Shown here in pieces: positions 23,142-30,671 of a stretch of 64,000 bases of DNA (position 1 is its first letter; the number at the start of each line of letters is the position of its first letter). The stretch comes from Rivibacter sp049446155 (lineage in GTDB: Bacteria > Pseudomonadota > Gammaproteobacteria > Burkholderiales > Burkholderiaceae_C): assembly GCF_049446155.1 (NCBI RefSeq), contig NZ_JBMSEE010000007.1, positions 1 to 64,000 of the forward strand, read 5' to 3'. A program made the position numbers and the translations under genes. Under the pieces are notes generated by a model that had not been told where the DNA came from, searched no databases, and saw only the letters and a list, made by a program, of their open reading frames with translations.

Positions 23142-25016
23142 ATGAACCGGCCGATGCACGACTCCGGCTGGCCGCGCGATGCGCGGCGGCGCTCGACCTA
23201 CGTGCCCGGCAGCAGCCTGGTGTGGCGCCTTCCGGCGGCCTTCGCCGCGCTGGTGATCTGCCTGCTGGTGCTGCTGGCCTCGACCTGGAACGCCTACGAC
23301 GAGCTGCGCGAGGCGCAGCGCTGGCGCACGCGCAGCGAGCAGGTGCTGGCGGCGATCGCCGAGCTGCGCGAGCAGACGCAGCCCGGCGCCGCGCTGGCGC
23401 TGTGCGCGTCGACCGGCGGGCCGCCGCTGGCGCTGCCGCGCCCGGTGGCGCAGCGTGCGAACAGCGCGGCCCAGCTGGCGCAGCTGGTGGCCGACAACCC
23501 GGCGCAGGCGCAGCGCGCGAAGCGGCTCGCCGGCCTGATCGACGACTGGCAGCAGGCCTACGACACCCCGCTGCGCGAGGCCTGCACCCGCGGCCTCAAG
23601 CTCGGCGCCGCGCAGGTGCTCTCGCAGGCGCGCATCGGCCAGCCGATGCGCGACCAGATCGTCGCCACGCTCGATTCGATGCAGGCCACCGAGATGACGC
23701 TCGCGACCGAGCGCGAGACGCGGCTGGAGGCAGCAACGGAGTCCAGCCGCCGCATGCTGTTCCTGCTGGCCGCGGCGACCGTGCTGCTGGGCGTGCTCGC
23801 GACGCTGGCGGTGCGCAGCTTCACGCGCCAGCTGGTCGACTCGAACCGCCGCCTGCGGCTCGAGGGCGAGGTGCGCGCCGTCAGCCAGCAGCGCCTGCGC
23901 GAGTCGCAGCGCCGGCTGCGCATGGTGCTCGACCACCTGCCCGACGCGGTGATCGCCTTCGGCGAGCAAGGCCAGGTGCAGTGGCTCAATCCGGCCGGCG
24001 AGGCGATGTTCCGCCGAAGCCGCGCCTCGGTGACCGGCGCGCCGATCACCGAGCTGATGCCCGAACTCGAGGCCGAGCTGCACTGGCCGACGACCCAGCC
24101 CGACGAGCCGGTCCAGGAGACGCCGGAGGACTCGCGCTTCCTCCTCGAGCCCTGGACCGCGCATCGCATCACGGTCGAAGGCGTGCGCGCCGCCGAGACG
24201 GGCGGGCGCACGGCCTCGCGCTTCGCGGCCGACGTGGCGCTGGTGCGCGCGCGCATCGACGGCGACCGGCTGGGCGTGTGCATCGTGCGCGACTTGAGCG
24301 AGGTCGAGCGCGTTGAGCGCATGAAGCGCGACTTCGTCTCGATGGTCAGCCACGAGCTGCGCACGCCGCTGACCAGCATCCGCGGCTCGTTGAGCATGCT
24401 GACCGACGGCGCCGCCGGCGAGCTGCCGGCGCCGGCGCAGCGCCTGGTCAAGCTGGCGCACACCAACAGCGAGCGGCTGGTCGCGCTGGTCAACGACATC
24501 CTCGACCTGGAGAAGCTGCGCGCCGGCGAAATGCGCATGACGCCGGTCCCGCTCGACCTCGCCGAGGCCGTCAAGCAGGCGATCGACGCCTGCGAGGCCA
24601 TCGCCACCCAGCAGCAGGTGCGCGTCACGCTCGAGCGCCAGCTGGTGCCGGTGCCCGTGACGGCCGACCCGCTGAGGCTCGCGCAGGTGCTGACGAACCT
24701 GTTGTCCAACGCCATCAAGTTCTCGCCGGCGCTCACCGACGTCAACGTCGTCGTGCGCGCGCAGGCCGGCCTCGGCCGCGTGGTGGTGACCGACAGCGGC
24801 CCGGGCGTGCCCCCGGATTTCGTGCCGCGGCTGTTCGAGCCCTTTGCGCAGGCCGACGACCTCAACACCCGCAAGAAGGGCGGCACCGGCCTCGGACTGG
24901 TGATCAGCAAGGCCTTGATCGAGCAGATGGGCGGCCAGATCGGCCTCGACGCCTCGGGCCCCGGTCAGGGCGCGGTGTTCTGGATTTCCCTGCCCCTGCG
25001 CGACGCAGGGCAGTGA
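23142..25016 (+). CDS. PAS-containing sensor histidine kinase
   Basis: A 624-aa membrane kinase. Transmembrane helices near 27-48 and 205-227 enclose a helical periplasmic sensor of about 155 residues. A PAS domain follows (about 255-385), then HisKA with His404 (MVSHELRTPLTS), then HATPase with NLLSNAIKF, DSGPGVP and GTGLGLVISK. It has no receiver domain and would phosphorylate a separate protein, most simply the lone receiver at 19320. It starts one base after the glycosyltransferase stop. Confidence 0.93.
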   Translation: MNRPMHDSGWPRDARRRSTYVPGSSLVWRLPAAFAALVICLLVLLASTWNAYDELREAQRWRTRSEQVLAAIAELREQTQPGAALALCASTGGPPLALPRPVAQRANSAAQLAQLVADNPAQAQRAKRLAGLIDDWQQAYDTPLREACTRGLKLGAAQVLSQARIGQPMRDQIVATLDSMQATEMTLATERETRLEAATESSRRMLFLLAAATVLLGVLATLAVRSFTRQLVDSNRRLRLEGEVRAVSQQRLRESQRRLRMVLDHLPDAVIAFGEQGQVQWLNPAGEAMFRRSRASVTGAPITELMPELEAELHWPTTQPDEPVQETPEDSRFLLEPWTAHRITVEGVRAAETGGRTASRFAADVALVRARIDGDRLGVCIVRDLSEVERVERMKRDFVSMVSHELRTPLTSIRGSLSMLTDGAAGELPAPAQRLVKLAHTNSERLVALVNDILDLEKLRAGEMRMTPVPLDLAEAVKQAIDACEAIATQQQVRVTLERQLVPVPVTADPLRLAQVLTNLLSNAIKFSPALTDVNVVVRAQAGLGRVVVTDSGPGVPPDFVPRLFEPFAQADDLNTRKKGGTGLGLVISKALIEQMGGQIGLDASGPGQGAVFWISLPLRDAGQ

Positions 25017-25101
25017 CGCATCGCACCGGCTCTCGCAGGAGGGCTCGGCTAGACTCGACCGTCGTTGTCCCAGATATGCAGTGACCTGCATTCCCCGCTC
25101 C

Positions 25102-26190
25102 ATGCCGACCGAAGCCGCCGTCCTCGACGCGCTCAAGACCGTCACCGATCCGAACACCGGCCGCGACTTCGTTTCGACGAAGCAGCTGAAGAACCTGCGC
25201 CTCGACGGCGCCGACCTCTCCTTCGATGTCGAACTCGGCTACCCGGCCAAGAGCCAGATCGCTTCGCTGCGCAAGCTGCTGATCGACGCGGCGCGCACGG
25301 TGCCCGGCATCGGCAACGTCAGCGTGCAGATCGCCACGCGCGTGATCCCGCACTCGGTGCAGCGCGGCGTCCAGCTGCTGCCCGGCGTGAAGAACATCGT
25401 CGCCGTCGCCTCCGGCAAGGGCGGCGTCGGCAAGAGCACCACCGCGGTCAACCTCGCGCTGGCGCTGGCCGCCGAGGGCGCGCGCGTGGGCATGCTCGAC
25501 GCCGACATCTACGGCCCCAGCCAGCCGATGATGCTGGGCATCGACCGCCGGCCCGAGAGCGCCGACGGCCAGACGATGGAGCCGCTGGAGAACTACGGCA
25601 TCCAGGTGATGTCGATCGGCTTCCTGATCGAGCCCGACAACCCGATGATCTGGCGCGGCCCGATGGCCACGCAGGCGCTCGAGCAGATGCTCAAGCAGAC
25701 CAACTGGAACGACCTCGACTACCTGATCGTCGACATGCCGCCGGGCACCGGCGACATCCAACTCACGCTCAGCCAGCGCGTGCCGCTGACCGGCGCGATC
25801 ATCGTCACGACGCCGCAGGACATTGCGCTGCTCGACGCGAAGAAGGGCCTGAAGATGTTCGAGAAGGTGGGCGTGCCCATCCTCGGCGTGGTCGAGAACA
25901 TGGCGGTGCACGTGTGCTCGAACTGCGGCCATGCCGAGCACATCTTCGGCGCGGACGGCGGCAAGAAGATGGCCGCCGAGTACGGCGTCGACCACCTCGG
26001 TGCGCTGCCGCTGGACCTGCGCATCCGCGAGCAGGCCGATGCCGGCCGGCCCAGCGTCGTGAGCGACCCGGACGGCGAGATCGCCGCGCTGTACAAGTCC
26101 GTCGCGCGCCAGGTCGCGGTGAAGATCGCCGAGAAGGCCAAGGACTACTCGGCCAAGTTCCCGACGATCTCCATCTCGAAGACCACCTGA
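25102..26190 (+). CDS. apbC: Mrp/ApbC iron-sulfur carrier ATPase
   Basis: A 362-aa P-loop protein that binds and hands over [4Fe-4S] clusters. The N-terminal MIP18-like domain (about 1-85) is followed by SGKGGVGKST (about 104-113), PPGTGDIQLTLSQ and the cluster-binding CSNC pair (CSNCGH) near residue 273. The ATG at 25102 (MPTEAAVLDAL) is preferred to a GTG at 25081. It lies directly upstream of the formate dehydrogenase locus, whose products need many Fe-S clusters. Confidence 0.95.
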   Translation: MPTEAAVLDALKTVTDPNTGRDFVSTKQLKNLRLDGADLSFDVELGYPAKSQIASLRKLLIDAARTVPGIGNVSVQIATRVIPHSVQRGVQLLPGVKNIVAVASGKGGVGKSTTAVNLALALAAEGARVGMLDADIYGPSQPMMLGIDRRPESADGQTMEPLENYGIQVMSIGFLIEPDNPMIWRGPMATQALEQMLKQTNWNDLDYLIVDMPPGTGDIQLTLSQRVPLTGAIIVTTPQDIALLDAKKGLKMFEKVGVPILGVVENMAVHVCSNCGHAEHIFGADGGKKMAAEYGVDHLGALPLDLRIREQADAGRPSVVSDPDGEIAALYKSVARQVAVKIAEKAKDYSAKFPTISISKTT

Positions 26191-26209
26191 CCGCGCCGAG
26201 GAGCTCGAG

Positions 26210-26701
26210 ATGTCGAGCGAGCGCCCATCCATCCAGGTCGCGGTCGTGATCGAGCGCGAAGCGCGGCCCAACCACTGGGAGGACTGGCGCTTTCGCGTCG
26301 CCGAGGTGCTGCCGCAACCGCTGCTGCCCGGCGCGGTGAACGAGCCGGTGCTGCTGCACGACGACGGCAAGCTCGCGCGCTTCCTGCACCCCGGCTTCAC
26401 GGTCGAGCTGTTTCGCGACGAGGGCGAGGGCTACTACCTCAACCTCAGCAGCGGCGCGCCGGTGTGGTTCGTGATGTGGCGCATCGACGATGAGGACGCG
26501 TCGCGCGCCCGGCCCGAGCTCGTGACCCTGTCGTACAACGAGGCGGGCCGGCTGCTCGATGCGCAGGAGCGCGTCGACAACCTGCCGCTGCCCGAAGACG
26601 TGCGCGAGTGGCTTGCCGCCTACACCGAGCAGAACTACCGGCCCGAGCCCAAGGAGCGCAAGCGCCCGGCCTCGTTCAAGCGTCCCGAGGAGCGGCGCTG
26701 A
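26210..26701 (+). CDS. DUF3305 protein of formate dehydrogenase locus
   Basis: A 163-aa soluble protein that matches the DUF3305 pattern: VVIEREARPNHWEDWRFRV near the N terminus and a central NLSSGAPVWFVMWRI. The family is found almost only beside DUF3306 and membrane formate dehydrogenase genes, where it is thought to help assembly; no biochemical role is known to me. Its stop overlaps the next ATG (TGATG), so it is coupled to DUF3306. Confidence 0.88.
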   Translation: MSSERPSIQVAVVIEREARPNHWEDWRFRVAEVLPQPLLPGAVNEPVLLHDDGKLARFLHPGFTVELFRDEGEGYYLNLSSGAPVWFVMWRIDDEDASRARPELVTLSYNEAGRLLDAQERVDNLPLPEDVREWLAAYTEQNYRPEPKERKRPASFKRPEERR

Positions 26702-27273
26702 TGGCTGCCGGCGAAGGCTTCTTCTCGCGCTGGTCGCGCCAGAAGCTGGCCGAGCGGCCGGCGGACCCGGCGCCCGAAGCGCCGGTCGCGCCGCCGGTGA
26801 CGCCGGCCCCGGTGGCCGTGCCGGCTCCGGTCGAGATGCCGGCGGCCGAGTCGCCCGCCGAGCCGGCACCGACGCTGGATGACGTGGCCAGGCTCGCCCC
26901 CGGCGACGAGGTCTCGCGCTTCGTGCGCGCCGGCGTCGAGCCCGACGTGCAGCGCGCGGCGCTGAAGAAGCTGTTCGCCGATCCGCATTTCAATGTGATG
27001 GACGGGCTCGACGTCTACATCGACGACTACGGCCGCCCCGACCCGATCCCCGAGAGCATGCTGCGCCAGATGGCACAGTCGAAGTTCCTGCGCCTGTTCG
27101 ACGAGGACGAGCACCCGGAGAACGCGCCGCAGGAGCCCGCCGCCTCCGAACCCCGCAGCCAGGCCGAACTCGAACCCGAACACGGCCCCGCCACGCCCGC
27201 CGATGAAGACCCTGATCTGCAACTGCAACGAGACGATCCCGCTCGACGCGCTGTCCCTGACGAAGGCGCTTGA
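26701..27273 (+). CDS. DUF3306 protein of formate dehydrogenase locus
   Basis: A 190-aa protein. After FFSRWSRQKLAE come a low-complexity Pro/Ala/Glu segment (about 20-60) and the conserved core PGDEVSRFVRAGVEPDVQRA ... LKKLFADPHFNVMDGLDVYIDDY. The C-terminal tail is acidic. Its last 71 bp overlap the start of the ferredoxin gene in another frame, so the end of the protein is either a relaxed tail or the true boundary lies earlier. Assembly of formate dehydrogenase is the inferred role. Confidence 0.86.
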   Translation: MAAGEGFFSRWSRQKLAERPADPAPEAPVAPPVTPAPVAVPAPVEMPAAESPAEPAPTLDDVARLAPGDEVSRFVRAGVEPDVQRAALKKLFADPHFNVMDGLDVYIDDYGRPDPIPESMLRQMAQSKFLRLFDEDEHPENAPQEPAASEPRSQAELEPEHGPATPADEDPDLQLQRDDPARRAVPDEGA

Positions 27274-29419
27274 GGCGGCCGCCGGCCGCGCCGCCGCGGA
27301 CGAGCTCGATGCCTCGCATCGCCTGCTGTGCCGCCGCGAGGCCGGCGCCTTCCAGCGCGCCGCCAAGAGCGGCGAGCCGCTGCTGGTCGGCTGCACGCAG
27401 GAGCAGCGGCTGTTCCTCGAGCTCAACGAGGCGACCGAGGGCGCGCGGCCGGTCGCCGAGCGGCCGATCCGCTTCGTCAACCTGCGCGAGACCGGCGGCT
27501 GGAGCGATGCGGCCCGCGCGCGGCCGCAGGCCGTGATCCCCAAGCTCGCGGCGCTGATCGCGGCGGCCCAGCAGCCCGAGCCGGATCCGGTGCCCTCGGT
27601 CAGCTACCGCTCCGGTGGGCGCTGCCTGGTGATCGGCGCGCCCGACGCGGCGCAGCGCGCCGCGCAGTTGCTGGTCGACAAGCTCGACGTCACGCTGCTG
27701 CAGGACCGCGCCGCAGGCGGCTTGCCGCAGGCGCGCACGCTGCCCGTGCACGCTGGGCGCGTGACGCGGGTGGCCGGCTGGCTGGGCGCGTTCGAGGTCA
27801 GCTGGGAGACCGACAACCCGATCGACCTCGACGTCTGCACGCGCTGCAACGCCTGCGTGGTGGCCTGCCCGGAAGGCGCCATCTCGGCATCGTGGCAGGT
27901 CGACATGGCGCGCTGTGCCAGCCACCGCGATTGCGTCGCCGCGTGCGACGTCGCCGGCGCGATCGACTTCGGCCGCAAGCCCGAGACGCATGGCGACCGC
28001 TTCGACCTCGTGCTCGATCTTTCCGAGCGCCCGGCGATCGCGCTGCACCAGCCACCGCAGGGCTACTGGCGAGTGGCGCCCGGCGACGACGCGGCGCTGT
28101 TCAAGGCGGTGCTCGAGCTGCGCGAGGCGGTGGGCGAGTTCGAGAAGCCCAAGTTCTTCAACTACCGCCACAAGCTGTGCGCGCACAGCCGCAACGAGCG
28201 CGAGGGCTGCACCGCCTGCATCGACGTCTGCTCGGCCCAGGCGATCACGAGCCTGCGCACGGTCGACGGGCCCGAGAAGGGCGGCATCCGCGTCGAGCCG
28301 CACCTGTGCGTGGGCTGCGGCGCCTGCACGACGGTGTGCCCGAGCGGCGCGCTGAGCTACGGCTATCCCGGCCCGACCCATCAGGGCGACAGGCTGCGCA
28401 CCCTGGTCGGCGGCTATCGGCGTGCCGGCGGGCGCGACGCGGTCGTGCTGCTGCACAGCCAGGGCGCGGGGCGCGAGCTGGTTGAGGCGCTCGGCCGTGC
28501 CGCCGCGGGTCCGCGGCGCGACGGCCCGGGCCGCGCGGCGCCGGCATCGCAGCGCGCGCTGCGCGGCGTGCCGGCCAACGTGCTGCCGGTCGACCTCTGG
28601 CACACGGCCTCGGTCGGCCTGGACCTGTGGCTGGCGGCGATCGCGCACGGTGCGAGCGCGGTCTGGGTGTTGATGACCGGCGAGGAAGCGCCCGAGTACC
28701 GCGCCGCGGTGGCCGCGCAGCTCGCGGTCGGCGAGGCGCTGCTGCAGGGACTGGGCTATGCGGGCACTCACCTGCGCCTGATCGAGGCCACCGACGCGCA
28801 GGCGCTCGACGCGGCGCTGAACGACGGCGCGCGCCCCGCAGAGGGCGTTGCGGTGGCGGCCAGCTTCGCGGTGCAGGCCGACAAGCGCGCGACGCTGGAG
28901 CTGGCGGTTGATCACCTGGTCGCGCAGGCGAGCGCGGCGCTGCCGGAGGCGATCGTGCTGCCGAGCGTGAAGGGCTCGGCCGCGCCGTTCGGCTCGCTCG
29001 CGATCGACACCGACAAGTGCACGCTGTGCCTGGCCTGCGTCGGCGCCTGCCCGGAAAGCGCGCTGGGCGACAACCCCGAGCGCCCGCAGCTGAAGTTCAC
29101 CGAGAAGAACTGCGTGCAGTGCGGCCTGTGCGTGCAGACCTGCCCGGAGCAGGCGCTCGCATTGCAGCCGCGCCTGTGGCTGGCCGATGGCGGCGCGGCG
29201 CGCAAGCAGCCGCGCGTGCTGGCCGAGATGCGGCCGTGGAGCTGCATCAAGTGCGGCAAGCCCTTCGGCACCGAGCGCGCGATCGAGGCCATGCTCGGCA
29301 AGCTGGCCGGCCACCCGATGTTCCAGGGCGCCGCGCTGGAGCGCCTGAAGATGTGCGCCGACTGCCGCGTGGTCGACCTGCACACCAACCCCAACGAAGT
29401 CCGCATCACGGATTTGTGA
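27203..29419 (+). CDS. Multi-cluster 4Fe-4S ferredoxin-type protein of formate dehydrogenase locus
   Basis: A 738-aa cytoplasmic protein. The N-terminal part begins with ICNCNETIP. Several CxxCxxCxxxCP sets follow: CTRCNACVVACPEG (about 213-226), CTACIDVC and CVGCGACTTVCPSG in the middle, CTLCLACVGACPES and CVQCGLCVQTCPEQ near 610-660, then CIKCGKPF and CADC near the end. This suggests at least four clusters. Such proteins accompany Burkholderiales formate dehydrogenases and may pass electrons to or from the enzyme; the partner is not known. Confidence 0.88.
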   Translation: MKTLICNCNETIPLDALSLTKALEAAAGRAAADELDASHRLLCRREAGAFQRAAKSGEPLLVGCTQEQRLFLELNEATEGARPVAERPIRFVNLRETGGWSDAARARPQAVIPKLAALIAAAQQPEPDPVPSVSYRSGGRCLVIGAPDAAQRAAQLLVDKLDVTLLQDRAAGGLPQARTLPVHAGRVTRVAGWLGAFEVSWETDNPIDLDVCTRCNACVVACPEGAISASWQVDMARCASHRDCVAACDVAGAIDFGRKPETHGDRFDLVLDLSERPAIALHQPPQGYWRVAPGDDAALFKAVLELREAVGEFEKPKFFNYRHKLCAHSRNEREGCTACIDVCSAQAITSLRTVDGPEKGGIRVEPHLCVGCGACTTVCPSGALSYGYPGPTHQGDRLRTLVGGYRRAGGRDAVVLLHSQGAGRELVEALGRAAAGPRRDGPGRAAPASQRALRGVPANVLPVDLWHTASVGLDLWLAAIAHGASAVWVLMTGEEAPEYRAAVAAQLAVGEALLQGLGYAGTHLRLIEATDAQALDAALNDGARPAEGVAVAASFAVQADKRATLELAVDHLVAQASAALPEAIVLPSVKGSAAPFGSLAIDTDKCTLCLACVGACPESALGDNPERPQLKFTEKNCVQCGLCVQTCPEQALALQPRLWLADGGAARKQPRVLAEMRPWSCIKCGKPFGTERAIEAMLGKLAGHPMFQGAALERLKMCADCRVVDLHTNPNEVRITDL

Positions 29420-29534
29420 ACCACCCCCGAAGCGCCTTCGGCGCCTCCCCCTCGGGGGGGCGACGCCAGCGAACCGGCGAAGCCGGATCCGCGGCGTCCG
29501 CTCGGCACAGCCTGACTCATGCGTCGCGGCCGTC
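29420..29534. repeat. GC palindrome repeat before torD-like gene
   Basis: The spacer holds GGCGCC-type and CTCCCCCTCGGGGGGG palindromes followed by CCGGATCCGCGG. Similar blocks occur at 8476-8577 and 47165-47309. It may be a dispersed repeat that also folds in RNA. Confidence 0.5.
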
Positions 29535-30188
29535 ATGGAGTCGCGCATACCTGCGATGAAGCCTCAACCTGTTCACCTCGGCACACCGCTCGACGACCAC
29601 ACCGAAGAAATCCAGCGCGCCGAGATCTACGGCCTGCTCGCGGCCCTGTTCATCGCGCCGCCGTCGGCCGAGCTGCTCGGCCAGATGCAGGTCGCGCCGA
29701 CCGAGGCGCCGAGCGCCGGCGGCTTTCTCGAGACCTCGTGGGGCGAGCTGGTCGCGGCGGCGCGCCGCACCAGCGCGGCGTCGGCTGCCGTGGAGTACGA
29801 CGCCTTGTTCCAGGGCATCGGCAAGCCGGAGATCTTTCTCTATGCCTCGTACCACAAGGCCGGCGCGATCAACGACCAGCCGCTCGTCGCGCTGCGCGAC
29901 GACCTGGCCGCGCTCGGCCTCGCGCGCGAGACGGCGGTCAGCGAGACCGAGGACCACATCGCCTTTCTGTGCGAGGTGATGCGCTACCTGATCGCCGGCG
30001 ACGACCCGGTCGCCGGATCGCTGCCGAGCCAGAAGCGCTTCCACGCCGCGCATATCGCGGGTTGGGTCGACGCGTTCTGCGACCAGATCGCGACACACCC
30101 GAAAGCGGACTTTTATCGCGCCGTCGCGTTGTTCGCGCACGACTTCTTTGCCGTCGAGCAGCAGGGCTTCGACCTGCTCGATGCGTGA
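29535..30188 (+). CDS. TorD/DmsD-family molybdoenzyme chaperone
   Basis: A 217-aa helical protein with the family features RAEIYGLLAALFIAPPS, VEYDALFQGIGKPEIFLYASYH and EDHIAFLCEVMRYLI, plus the late AHDFFAVEQQGFDLL. These chaperones bind the Tat signal of molybdoenzymes until cofactor insertion is complete. The client here is most likely the formate dehydrogenase large subunit encoded downstream. Starts at 29535 or 29556 (MKPQPVHLG) are both possible. Confidence 0.9.
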   Translation: MESRIPAMKPQPVHLGTPLDDHTEEIQRAEIYGLLAALFIAPPSAELLGQMQVAPTEAPSAGGFLETSWGELVAAARRTSAASAAVEYDALFQGIGKPEIFLYASYHKAGAINDQPLVALRDDLAALGLARETAVSETEDHIAFLCEVMRYLIAGDDPVAGSLPSQKRFHAAHIAGWVDAFCDQIATHPKADFYRAVALFAHDFFAVEQQGFDLLDA

Positions 30189-30413
30189 TCGCTCACGCGC
30201 GGCGCCAGCAATGGCGTGGGCTGTGTCGGTTGATCGGCACTAACGCGCCGTGCAATCGATGCAAAAGGTTTCCGACGAGGTCGCTGGGTCACGGGCAACA
30301 CCCATTGACCCATATGCACGATCGCGCATACTTGATTGGTAACCCCTAGTTTTTAGGGCGTCGTTTCACCGACGAAGCGATCGGCACGATCGCTTCCGTC
30401 GACATCCAGCGAG
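30189..30413. promoter_or_regulatory. Leader region of formate dehydrogenase structural genes
   Basis: The spacer carries three inverted repeats: TATGC..GCATA (about 30313-30330), CCCTA-GTTTT-TAGGG (30344-30358) and GACGAAGCGATC..GATCGCTTCCGTC (30371-30400). The T-rich, lower-GC part at 30320-30360 looks like a promoter or operator. No confident FNR, NarL or sigma-54 site could be matched. Confidence 0.45.
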
Positions 30414-30428
30414 ATGCAGGAGAGCCAG

Positions 30429-30656
30429 ATGGACGACAAGCAATCCAATGCCGGGCGGCTTGGCCGCCGGGGCGTGCTGCTCGGCGCCGGCGTGGCCGGC
30501 GTGGCCGCGGTGGCCGTTGCGAAGCTCGCGCCGCAGGCTCCTGCCGCGGCCGCGGGCAAAGCGGTCGAGACCGTTGCCGACGCGGGTGAGGCGCAAGAAG
30601 GCGGCTACCGCCTGACCGCCCACGTCCAGCGCTATTACCAAACCACCAAGATCTGA
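30429..30656 (+). CDS. Small Tat-signal protein of formate dehydrogenase locus
   Basis: A 75-aa protein made almost wholly of a twin-arginine leader (GRLGRRGVLLGAGVAGVAAVAV) and a short mature part ending in GYRLTAHVQRYYQTTKI. This architecture matches the small family known as formate dehydrogenase region Tat target (TIGR02811, recalled). It may travel with or guide the large subunit. The ATG at 30429 is favoured over 30414 by the AGGAGAG-type Shine-Dalgarno site just before it. It ends 15 bp before the large subunit. Confidence 0.86.
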   Translation: MDDKQSNAGRLGRRGVLLGAGVAGVAAVAVAKLAPQAPAAAAGKAVETVADAGEAQEGGYRLTAHVQRYYQTTKI

Positions 30657-30671
30657 GCCTTCGGAGGCCCC

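Noticed and set aside
19320..25016. Standard pga (poly-N-acetylglucosamine) operon
   Set aside because: The synthase is PgaC-like, but no PgaA porin with TPR, PgaB deacetylase or PgaD is present.
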